From assembly GCA_034408685.1 (NCBI GenBank), contig JAWXCP010000126.1:1-12704 (forward strand): a stretch of 12,704 nt of DNA. Direction: 5' to 3'. Both the position numbers and the translations under genes were made by a program. Below, one piece after another: positions 7,035 to 12,704 of this stretch (positions within the stretch are counted from its first letter, which is position 1; the number at the start of each line of letters is the position of its first letter). Below the pieces are notes generated by a model. That model did not search any database and had not been told where the DNA came from. It saw nothing but the letters and a program-made list of their open reading frames with translations. This stretch comes from JANXVY01 sp034408685. GTDB taxonomy: Bacteria > Pseudomonadota > Alphaproteobacteria > Rhizobiales > Hyphomicrobiaceae.

Positions 7035-7301
7035 ATGACAATCGGCTTTTCGATCGCAGTCTATCTGTGCATGTGGTTCATCACGCTGTTCGCGGTGCTG
7101 CCATTCGGCGTGCGTACCCAGGCGGAGAGCGGAGACGTTGTCCCCGGAACGCCCGAGAGCGCGCCGGCTGCCTTCCGGTTCAGCAAGGTCATGCTGTGGA
7201 ATACGGTGGTCGCTTCGGTGTGCTTTGCGGTGTTCTATGTCGCCTACACGCAGAATTGGCTCGGTCTGCACGCGACGCACCCGCCGATCCCGATCCGTTG
7301 A
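7035..7301 (+). CDS. DUF1467 family small membrane protein
   Basis: The 88-residue product has two membrane helices (about residues 5-23 and 53-71) around a conserved loop, LPFGVRTQAESGDVVPGTPESAPA, in which the run from LPFGVR to VVPGT is typical of DUF1467 proteins of alphaproteobacteria. Function is unknown for the family. ATG at 7035 was chosen because the hydrophobic helix begins at once and the family usually starts this way; AAGG lies about nine bases upstream. The frame stays open back into the preceding gene, but that part has no recognisable content. It converges on the minus-strand gene ending at 7362. Confidence 0.85.
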   Translation: MTIGFSIAVYLCMWFITLFAVLPFGVRTQAESGDVVPGTPESAPAAFRFSKVMLWNTVVASVCFAVFYVAYTQNWLGLHATHPPIPIR

Positions 7302-7361
7302 TGCCGACGCTGTCGGTAGCCGAACGCGCGCGACGCCCCGCAGCGCCCGGACTTGGCGCTG

Positions 7362-7742
7362 TCAGTTCGCAGCCGACTTGGCGATGAGATGCCCCCACCA
7401 CGGCAACGCCATCACGACAAGCGCCGCGCCGAGAATCGTCAGTGCCACGGCGGCCCGGCGGCTCTGAGCGCGTTCACCCAAGGCGGCCTGCGTCAAACGA
7501 ACGAACGCGGCGAGCACGAGAGCGGCCAAAGCAATCGCAATCAGCCCTTCGTCAAAGCCGGTCAGTGAGGCGATCGGGGTCGAGCCGCTTGCTGCATGCG
7601 TCCGAACGAGGCCGATGCTCAGTGGCACAGCGAGTGCTGCGGCGGCAACGACCGCATGGCTCGTTCGCGGGATCGCCATGATCAGCGCATACGGGGCGGC
7701 GACCGTTAGACCGACGGTGGAAATTGCAATCAGCAGCTGCAT
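7362..7742 (-). CDS. Small four-helix integral membrane protein, unknown function
   Basis: The 126-residue product is almost entirely hydrophobic, with four likely membrane helices at about residues 4-24, 29-47, 66-87 and 98-115, and a basic loop (ERAQSRRAA) between the last two that should be cytoplasmic. The start is fixed by an almost perfect ribosome site, TAAGGAGG, eight bases before the ATG at 7742; a start ten codons further upstream would bury that site in the coding region. I do not recognise the family. It lies 147 bases downstream of icd on the same strand, so it could be co-transcribed with it, although its strong ribosome site allows independent translation. Confidence 0.75.
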   Translation of the reverse strand: MQLLIAISTVGLTVAAPYALIMAIPRTSHAVVAAAALAVPLSIGLVRTHAASGSTPIASLTGFDEGLIAIALAALVLAAFVRLTQAALGERAQSRRAAVALTILGAALVVMALPWWGHLIAKSAAN

Positions 7743-7889
7743 CGGCGAGGCCTCCTTACGGCGGGACACCATTTCGCGCCTGACGCAAGCAAGATATGGG
7801 GGTCATTGTCAAAACGTCACCGGCAGCGGGTCGGATTTTGTTCCAACCGACCGCCGGAAAGTACTCTAGGCAGCCTCGCCAATACTGCG

Positions 7890-9104
7890 TTAACCAGACA
7901 TCGCGGTCTTGAGGTTTTCGTCGATCTTGTCGAGGAAGCCGGTGGTCGAGAGCCACGTCTGATCGGGGCCGACGAGCAGGGCCAAGTCCTTCGTCATGTG
8001 GCCCGCTTCGACGGTATCGACGCAGACTTTTTCGAGCGTCAGCGCAAACTTGGCGAGGTCGTCGTTGCCGTCGAGCTTGGCCCGGTGGGCAAGCCCGCGC
8101 GTCCAGGCAAAGATCGAAGCTATTGAGTTCGTAGACGTTTCCTTGCCCTTCTGGTGCTCGCGGTAATGGCGCGTCACCGTGCCGTGGGCCGCCTCCGCCT
8201 CGACGGTTTGACCGTCCGGGGTCAGGAGAACCGAGGTCATCAGGCCGAGCGAGCCGAAGCCTTGGGCGACCGTGTCGGACTGAACGTCGCCGTCATAGTT
8301 CTTACAGGCCCAGATGTAGCCGCCCGACCATTTCAGCGCGCTGGCGACCATGTCGTCGATCAGGCGGTGTTCGTAGACCAGCTTGCGCTTGTCGAACTCG
8401 GCCTTGAACTCGGCGTTGAAGACCTCTTCGAAGATGTCCTTGAAGCGGCCATCGTAGGCTTTGAGGATCGTGTTTTTGGTCGACAGGTAAACTGGATAAT
8501 TGCGCTGCAATCCGTAGTTGAGCGAGGCGCGGGCAAACTCGCGGATGCTGTCGTCCAGGTTATACATCGCCATGGCGACGCCGGACGACGGTGCTTGGAA
8601 CACCTCGCGTTCGATGACGGCCCCGTCCTCGCCGACGAACTTGATGGTCAAAGTGCCCTTGCCAGGGAAGCGGAAGTCGGTCGCGCGGTATTGGTCGCCA
8701 TAGGCATGGCGGCCGACGATGATAGGTTGCGTCCAGCCTGGAACGAGGCGCGGGACGTTGCGGCAGATGATCGGCTCGCGGAAAATCGTGCCGCCGAGAA
8801 TATTGCGGATCGTGCCGTTGGGCGACTTCCACATTTGCTTCAGCGAAAATTCCTTCACGCGGGCTTCGTCCGGCGTGATGGTGGCGCACTTGACGGAAAC
8901 GCCGTGCTTCTTGGTGGCGTGGGCCGCGTCTATCGTCACCTGGTCGTTGGTCTGATCGCGGTATTCGACGCCGAGGTCATAGTATTCGAGGTTCACGTCG
9001 AGGTAGGGGAGGATCAGCTTGTCCTTGATCGCCTGCCAGATGATGCGGGTCATCTCGTCGCCGTCCATGTCGACGACGGTGCCGGTGACTTTGATTTTCT
9101 GCAT
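7890..9104 (-). CDS. icd: NADP-dependent isocitrate dehydrogenase, eukaryotic-type
   Basis: The 404-residue product oxidatively decarboxylates isocitrate to 2-oxoglutarate with NADP+ in the TCA cycle. Its length and sequence match the homodimeric class shared by mitochondria and alphaproteobacteria rather than the E. coli type. Visible landmarks are the substrate loop KSPNGTIRNILGGTIFREPI (93-112), the family signature NYDGDVQSDTVAQGFGSLG (269-287) with metal-binding aspartates, and AAHGTVTRHYREHQKG (305-320), whose Arg312 and His313 are the usual NADP-specific contacts. ATG at 9104 follows AGGGGAA. It is divergent from the trmJ-like gene across 290 bases. The sequence is complete and unremarkable, and codon use matches the GC-rich genome. 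Confidence 0.97.
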   Translation of the reverse strand: MQKIKVTGTVVDMDGDEMTRIIWQAIKDKLILPYLDVNLEYYDLGVEYRDQTNDQVTIDAAHATKKHGVSVKCATITPDEARVKEFSLKQMWKSPNGTIRNILGGTIFREPIICRNVPRLVPGWTQPIIVGRHAYGDQYRATDFRFPGKGTLTIKFVGEDGAVIEREVFQAPSSGVAMAMYNLDDSIREFARASLNYGLQRNYPVYLSTKNTILKAYDGRFKDIFEEVFNAEFKAEFDKRKLVYEHRLIDDMVASALKWSGGYIWACKNYDGDVQSDTVAQGFGSLGLMTSVLLTPDGQTVEAEAAHGTVTRHYREHQKGKETSTNSIASIFAWTRGLAHRAKLDGNDDLAKFALTLEKVCVDTVEAGHMTKDLALLVGPDQTWLSTTGFLDKIDENLKTAMSG

Positions 9105-9227
9105 GGCGTTCCCCTGCTTGACTTGTGACGGGCTGGTAATGATCGGCGGCTGAGCGGACGGGTCGGCACAAAGTTACGCGCGCGCCGAAGCACCGCGTCG
9201 TGCTAATCGCGTGCCGAAGAGATGCGT

Positions 9228-9255
9228 CGTATAGCCCCGATGGGCACAAGCGCAA
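9228..9255 (-). promoter_or_regulatory. icd: Candidate icd promoter
   Basis: On the minus strand TTGCGC (9250-9255) and TATACG (9228-9233) are 16 bases apart, a reasonable sigma-70-type pair. It would give an icd leader of roughly 115 bases. Assigned by eye only. Confidence 0.35.
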
Positions 9256-9316
9256 ATCACCGAAAGGGATTATGTCTCGTCGCGGCAACGCCCGACCGGT
9301 CGGCAAGCACGATCGT

Positions 9317-9369
9317 AGGCTGGCACGATCTAGGCAGGCACAATCTAGGTAGGCACAATCTAGGTAGCT
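9317..9369. repeat. 15-bp tandem repeat, 3.5 units, in the icd/trmJ intergenic region
   Basis: Three full units at 9317-9331, 9332-9346 and 9347-9361 follow the pattern AGG[C/T][A/T]GGCAC[A/G]ATCT, and a half unit (AGGTAGCT) follows at 9362-9369. Units differ from each other at one to three positions. The array ends 26 bases before the trmJ-like start codon. A related GCACGATC sits just upstream at 9307-9314, slightly out of phase. It may be an operator cluster or simple slippage. Confidence 0.8.
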
Positions 9370-9394
9370 ACTGGGGTACAGGAGCAGACGTCCA

Positions 9395-10693
9395 TTGAGC
9401 ACTGTCGGCGCAACGGTCGAAATTTTGGTGAGCCCCGGCGCCGACAGCGGATCTCCGACCGCCCACCCGCCGGAATGTCGCGTGCCGGTCGTCGGTCACA
9501 CACCCGTGGCCGAGATTGTCCGCACTTGCCATGAGCGGATGGTTGACGACGGGCTTGCGTCGTTGGCGATCCCCGGCCTCGACCGGTCGACGCTCGAGCC
9601 GGTTTTGACTTATTGCGCGGAAATGGCCTGCGCCGCCGACGGGGCAACGTGCCCTGGCTGTCGGCGGCGGGCCGAGAGCAGAGGGGTTGCCAATCTCGAT
9701 GCCTTCATCGCGCAGCACGCCGAAATCGTGGTTGCGCAAGGCGCTGTTCGGCTGACCGGTCCCGGGGATCGGCGGCTGACGGTCGCCTCGCTCGACGATC
9801 TCGCGAAATCCTGGGCGGGTGAGGAATACTGGTTTTGGGCGCGCCGCGTTTTGCGAAAGTTGCGCTTCGGCATCCGTCGTTCGCAGATCTCTGGCCAGCC
9901 GGCAGTGTCCGAGAGCGATACGCCCGTCGTCATTTTGATGGAGCCGCAACTCCCTGATAATATTGGCATGGTTGCGCGCGCCATGGGCAATTTCGCGCTT
10001 GATACACTGAGGCTCGTCGATCCGCGCGACGGCTGGCCCAATGAAAAAGCGCGAATCGCAGCGTCGGGGGCAAACTACGTCATCGACCGTGCGGCGGCGC
10101 ATGACGACATCACCTCGGCGCTGAGTGACCTGACCTACGTCGTCGCAACGACGGCGCGACAGCGTGACATGAGGAAGCCGGTGCTGACGCCGGAGCAAGC
10201 TGTGGCTGAAATGCGACATCGGATCGCGGCCGGGGAGCGGTGCGGCATCCTGTTTGGCCGTGAACGCAACGGGCTCGAAACCTCAGAGGTATCGCGCTGC
10301 GATGCCATCGTGATGATCCCGGTCAATTCGAGCTTTGCCTCGCTGAACCTGGCCCAAGCCGTGCTGATTCTCGGCTATGAGTGGATGCGCACGAGCCCCG
10401 TCGCGAGTTTGGGCCGCGTCACCACGTATGAGCGGCCGAAATCGCTCGGCGTCAATCTCGGCCAGGATCGGCGCGCGACGAAGAACGAGGTCGCCGGATT
10501 GATGGGGCATCTGACCAGCGAATTGACCCGATTAGGGTTTCTCGCCCCGCCGAGAGATAAAGGCGACGTGATGCAGGGCGTCGAAACCATGATCGTGCGT
10601 GCCGAGCCGACCGAACAGGAGGTGCGGACACTGCGTGGTATTGTTGCAACGCTTGCACACGGCAAGGGCAAGGCGCGCAAATCGTCCACATGA
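9395..10693 (+). CDS. trmJ: TrmJ-like SPOUT RNA methyltransferase with long DUF433-like N-terminal extension
   Basis: Residues 177-425 of this 432-residue product are a complete TrmH/TrmJ-family (group 1) enzyme; TrmJ proteins 2'-O-methylate tRNA near position 32. The SPOUT knot motifs are EPQLPDNIGMVARAMGNF (183-200), GILFGRERNGL (284-294) and IPVNSSFASLNLAQAV (308-323). TrmJ itself is about 250 residues, so the first ~170 are extra. Residues 28-76 follow a DUF433-like pattern (PVVGHTPVAEIVRTC, then IPGLDRSTLEPVLTYC); a CPGC pair (86-89) and a conserved-looking basic segment (TVASLDDLAKSW onward) follow. TTG at 9395 is the first usable start, with AGGAG ten bases upstream. A GTG at 9905 could begin a bare TrmJ but has no ribosome site. 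The single continuous frame argues for a true fusion. Confidence 0.85.
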   Translation: MSTVGATVEILVSPGADSGSPTAHPPECRVPVVGHTPVAEIVRTCHERMVDDGLASLAIPGLDRSTLEPVLTYCAEMACAADGATCPGCRRRAESRGVANLDAFIAQHAEIVVAQGAVRLTGPGDRRLTVASLDDLAKSWAGEEYWFWARRVLRKLRFGIRRSQISGQPAVSESDTPVVILMEPQLPDNIGMVARAMGNFALDTLRLVDPRDGWPNEKARIAASGANYVIDRAAAHDDITSALSDLTYVVATTARQRDMRKPVLTPEQAVAEMRHRIAAGERCGILFGRERNGLETSEVSRCDAIVMIPVNSSFASLNLAQAVLILGYEWMRTSPVASLGRVTTYERPKSLGVNLGQDRRATKNEVAGLMGHLTSELTRLGFLAPPRDKGDVMQGVETMIVRAEPTEQEVRTLRGIVATLAHGKGKARKSST

Positions 10694-10988
10694 GGTGCCA
10701 TCTTCTGGTCACGTTTTGCGCCGACCGAGGCGTCGGCTGCGGCAGGGCTGAAGCGAGCGCAGGGATGTGCGCCGGTCTGCGTCGCGGCAATGGTCGTCAT
10801 CAAGATGCGGTCTGCGACGCGGTTCGGACTTGGGAGTCGTGTGGCCGAGACGTCGTCGGCGTGGCTGTCGTGACACGCGAGCGGAGCCTCGTCAGCGTGT
10901 TCCGCACGATGTTTTTAAAATTGCGGACGGCCCAGGCCGGCCGGTGGGGCTAACGGCAGATCAATGCACGTTCTGAGGGGCTTTGGAG
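10694..10988. other. Intergenic region between trmJ-like gene and secreted-protein gene
   Basis: These 295 bases contain no convincing gene. A perfect hairpin, GCCGAC-CGAGGC-GTCGGC (10720-10737), lies 27 bases after the trmJ-like stop but lacks a T run, so it is at best a weak or Rho-dependent end. A plus-strand frame at 10690-10953 has an Arg/Cys-rich, unlikely composition and no good start. The promoter of the next gene presumably lies in the more AT-rich part near 10910-10925. Confidence 0.45.
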
Positions 10989-11687
10989 ATGCGAATGACG
11001 TTTGCTGCAATTGACAGGTCGGTGTTCTTCGGTGGTGTCGCCGCCGTCGCAGTCGGTTGTGTTGCCGTCCTCGGCGCGGCGCCAGTCGCCGCCCAGGACA
11101 TCAGCGACAAATCGCTTGAAAAGTTGACCGAATACGCGTGGTCGCTGGTCCCCCAGCAGTTCACGATGCCCGATGGCAAGACGATCCTGGTCGACAAGAA
11201 GAAGAAGACGGAGATCATCGTGCCGCCGGACGTGGCGCGCGAGGTGATCAAAGTCGGGTACCGCTCAGCCCACGCTCAGATTTGCGAACTGCAAACCGAT
11301 CAAATCGACAACTACAACTCGCTGATGCGTCGCGAGATCGACAAGAAAAAATGGAACGACCAGCAGCTGCTTTACATCAGCCAGCTGCACCTTACGACGC
11401 TGATGTTCATGACCGGCAAGGTTAACGTGGTCGAGCGTGAAGGCGGTAAAGAGGTCATCCTCGAAGAACTCAAAGCCAAGCACCAGACCTGTCCGCCCGA
11501 CCAAAAAGTCAAGGTGAAACAGCTGATCACGGCTTATGTCGCCGCTGGTCCAAAAATCACCCCGGCAACGATCGTAAGCGCGCCACCGGCTGCTACGGGT
11601 TCGACGACACCGGCCGCAGCTCTCCCAGCCGCGGCGCCTGTTCCTGCTGCCAAGCCCGCCGTAAAGCCCGCCGCAGAGAAGAAGTAA
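10989..11687 (+). CDS. Secreted protein with Ala/Pro-rich C-terminus, unknown function
   Basis: The 232-residue product begins with a clear Sec signal peptide: a basic start, hydrophobic core (GGVAAVAVGCVAVLGA) and APVAA|QD cleavage site near residue 35. The mature part to about 190 is mixed charged and helical (SLEKLTEYAWSLVPQQFT; KKKKTEIIVPPDVAREVIKV), with two cysteines (99 and 168) that could form a disulfide in the periplasm. The last 40 residues are Ala/Pro/Lys-rich, as in a wall- or membrane-spanning linker. I do not recognise the family by function. ATG at 10989 has GAGGGG eight bases upstream; ATG at 10995, with GGAG six bases upstream, is equally possible. An intrinsic terminator follows at 11802. 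Confidence 0.82.
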   Translation: MRMTFAAIDRSVFFGGVAAVAVGCVAVLGAAPVAAQDISDKSLEKLTEYAWSLVPQQFTMPDGKTILVDKKKKTEIIVPPDVAREVIKVGYRSAHAQICELQTDQIDNYNSLMRREIDKKKWNDQQLLYISQLHLTTLMFMTGKVNVVEREGGKEVILEELKAKHQTCPPDQKVKVKQLITAYVAAGPKITPATIVSAPPAATGSTTPAAALPAAAPVPAAKPAVKPAAEKK

Positions 11688-12003
11688 TCGCCATTAGGGC
11701 AGGTGGCGCCGCGCGGTCGGTTGCTGCTCCGACAGTTTCCTGCCGTCTCCGGCCGTAGTGAAGCTTGACGATACGACCGTTTTCAGCCATCGAGACGATT
11801 GGCGGGTCCCTAACGGGGCCCGCTTTGTTTTTCAAAGCGCACCCGCGAAACCCTTGCAATCGGGCGGACCGTTATCGGTTGTCTGGTCACGCCATGAGTT
11901 TCTGTCGGCTTCACTCGCATCAGCGGGTGATGGCAGAGGAGGGGGCGCTCCTATCGGCGGTTGGCTTGGTGCCAGCTGGCGAAATTCATGGAGTGCTACA
12001 CGA
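11688..12003. other. Intergenic region between secreted-protein gene and rpsD
   Basis: This 316-base stretch holds the intrinsic terminator at 11802-11832 and then the rpsD leader of about 170 bases. rpsD's frame is open back to 11758, but that part resembles no S4 sequence. GGAG at 11993-11996 may serve as the rpsD ribosome site. No clear promoter hexamers were found, and I see no S4-binding structure I can support. Confidence 0.5.
11802..11832 (+). terminator. Rho-independent terminator after the secreted-protein gene
   Basis: GCGGGTCCC (11802-11810), loop TAAC, then GGGGCCCGC (11815-11823) form a nine-pair GC-rich stem with one T-G wobble, followed directly by TTTGTTTTT (11824-11832). This is a textbook intrinsic terminator, about 115 bases after the stop at 11687, separating that gene from rpsD. 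Confidence 0.85.
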
Positions 12004-12621
12004 ATGTCGAAACGTATCCAGGCCAAGCATAAGATCGACCGGCGCTTGTCGGAGAACATCTGGGGCCGCGCCAAGAGCCCGCTCAATAAGCGCGAATCGC
12101 GTCCAGGCCAGCACGGCGAGCGCCGTGTTTCGAAGCAATCGGATTATGGCCAGCAGCTCAAGGCCAAGCAAAAGCTCAAGGGCTATTACGGCTCGATCAC
12201 CGAGCGCCAGTTCCGCAAGGTCTACCACGAGGCCGTGCGTATGAAGGGCTCGACGTCCGAGCACCTGATCGGCCTGCTCGAGCGCCGCCTCGCATCGGTC
12301 ATCTATCGCGCGAAATTCGTGCCGACCGTGTTCGCCGCGCGCCAGTTCGTCAGTCACGGTCACGTCACGGTCAATGGCCGCCGGGTGACGATCCCGAGCT
12401 ACCGCGTACGCGTTGGCGACGTGATCGAAATGCGCGAAGGCGCCCGCCAGAACATCGTTGTTCTCGAAGCGGTAAAGAGCGGCGAGCGCGACGTGCCGGA
12501 CTATCTCGAGGTCGACCACGGCAAGATGGTCGCCAAGTTCCAGCGCATTCCAGCTCTCGCCGACGTGCCGTATCCGGTTACGATGGAACCGAACCTCGTC
12601 GTCGAGTTCTACTCGCGCTAA
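12004..12621 (+). CDS. rpsD: 30S ribosomal protein S4
   Basis: The 205-residue product is complete ribosomal protein S4, which binds 16S rRNA early in 30S assembly. It opens with MSKRIQAKHKIDRRLSENIW, has the N-terminal signature SRPGQHGERR (32-41) and the S4 RNA-binding domain at about 92-158 (LERRLASVIYRAKF, then HGHVTVNGRRVTIPSYRV), and ends VVEFYSR as usual. No cysteines are present, so it is the zinc-free form. ATG at 12004 is the family start. It stands alone here rather than in an alpha-operon cluster, as is common in alphaproteobacteria. Its final codons and stop form the first unit of a tandem array that continues past the window end. Confidence 0.98.
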   Translation: MSKRIQAKHKIDRRLSENIWGRAKSPLNKRESRPGQHGERRVSKQSDYGQQLKAKQKLKGYYGSITERQFRKVYHEAVRMKGSTSEHLIGLLERRLASVIYRAKFVPTVFAARQFVSHGHVTVNGRRVTIPSYRVRVGDVIEMREGARQNIVVLEAVKSGERDVPDYLEVDHGKMVAKFQRIPALADVPYPVTMEPNLVVEFYSR

Positions 12622-12704
12622 GGTCGCGTTCTACTCGCGCTAAGGTCGCGTTCTACTCGCGCTAAGGTCGCGTTCTACTCGCGCTAAGGTCGCGTTCTAC
12701 TCGC
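12607..12704 (+). repeat. Perfect 22-bp tandem repeat beginning inside the rpsD stop region
   Basis: The unit is TTCTACTCGCGCTAA plus GGTCGCG. Four identical full copies start at 12607, 12629, 12651 and 12673, and ten bases of a fifth (12695-12704) reach the window edge. Copy 1 contains the last four codons and TAA of rpsD, so every copy re-encodes Phe-Tyr-Ser-Arg-stop. All copies are identical, implying very recent expansion or an assembly artefact. Confidence 0.95.

Noticed and set aside
7302..7361. Bidirectional terminator between the converging genes
   Set aside because: Only a five-pair CCGAC/GTCGG hairpin with a three-base loop (around 7304-7316) is present, with no T run on either strand.
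8154..9128. 324-codon plus-strand frame opposite icd
   Set aside because: It mirrors the icd codons, which are certain from conserved motifs. The translation is Val/Asp/Ala-rich shadow sequence.
9317..9369. CRISPR or coding repeat peptide (minus-strand frame 8977-9402 reads LDCAYLDCACLDRA)
   Set aside because: The 15-base units have no spacers, and the minus frame is a shadow that runs into icd out of frame.
10690..10953. Small plus-strand protein after the trmJ-like gene
   Set aside because: It overlaps the trmJ-like stop, has no ribosome site, and is Arg/Cys/Gly-rich as expected from random GC-rich DNA.
11758..12003. N-terminal extension of rpsD by 82 codons
   Set aside because: It would run through the intrinsic terminator, and S4 proteins start at MSKR, which is ATG 12004.
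12607..12704. CRISPR array
   Set aside because: The repeats are directly adjacent with no spacers, and the unit derives from the rpsD stop region.

Overview
The window reads as chromosomal DNA of a GC-rich alphaproteobacterium, most likely Hyphomicrobiales (Rhizobiales). The supporting genes are a eukaryotic-type NADP isocitrate dehydrogenase, a DUF1467 membrane protein, a cysteine-free ribosomal protein S4, an RsmB-type rRNA m5C methyltransferase, and a methyltransferase/ATP-grasp fusion of a kind I associate with this order. The taxonomic call is inference from gene content; no rRNA is present.

Layout. 1-99 may be the tail of a plus-strand gene. 118-1224 (minus) is an unrecognised single-pass membrane protein with a Sel1/TPR-like C-terminus. 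1557-2852 (plus) is rsmB. 2870-4565 is a low-GC foreign cassette: a complete DNA cytosine-5 methyltransferase, then an HNH endonuclease with a winged-helix-like N-terminus, then the first ~22 codons of what looks like a vsr mismatch-repair endonuclease. The cassette lies between two 94%-identical copies (103 bp) of the 3' end of rsmB. 4873-6873 is the methyltransferase/ATP-grasp fusion, 7035-7301 is DUF1467, and 7362-7742 (minus) is a small four-helix membrane protein. 7890-9104 (minus) is icd. It is divergent from 9395-10693, a TrmJ-like SPOUT methyltransferase with an unusual ~165-residue N-terminal extension. 10989-11687 is a secreted protein of unknown function followed by a clear intrinsic terminator. 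12004-12621 is rpsD, whose last codons are repeated in a perfect 22-bp tandem array running off the window end.

The accessory system. The methyltransferase, HNH nuclease and vsr start form one tight operon (15-nt gap, then an 8-nt ATGAATGA overlap), the usual content of a type II restriction-modification locus with a 5-methylcytosine methyltransferase. The flanking repeats record how it arrived. The four differences between the two copies inside the rsmB reading frame are all synonymous third-position changes. The copies therefore probably diverged as working rsmB ends in two lineages before being brought together. The simplest model is homologous recombination in rsmB on the left plus an illegitimate join between vsr and the resident rsmB tail on the right, which left rsmB intact and cut vsr short.

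The rest is mostly housekeeping: TCA cycle (icd), rRNA and tRNA modification (rsmB, trmJ-like), translation (rpsD) and envelope or unknown functions. No tRNA, rRNA, CRISPR array, transposase or integrase was seen.
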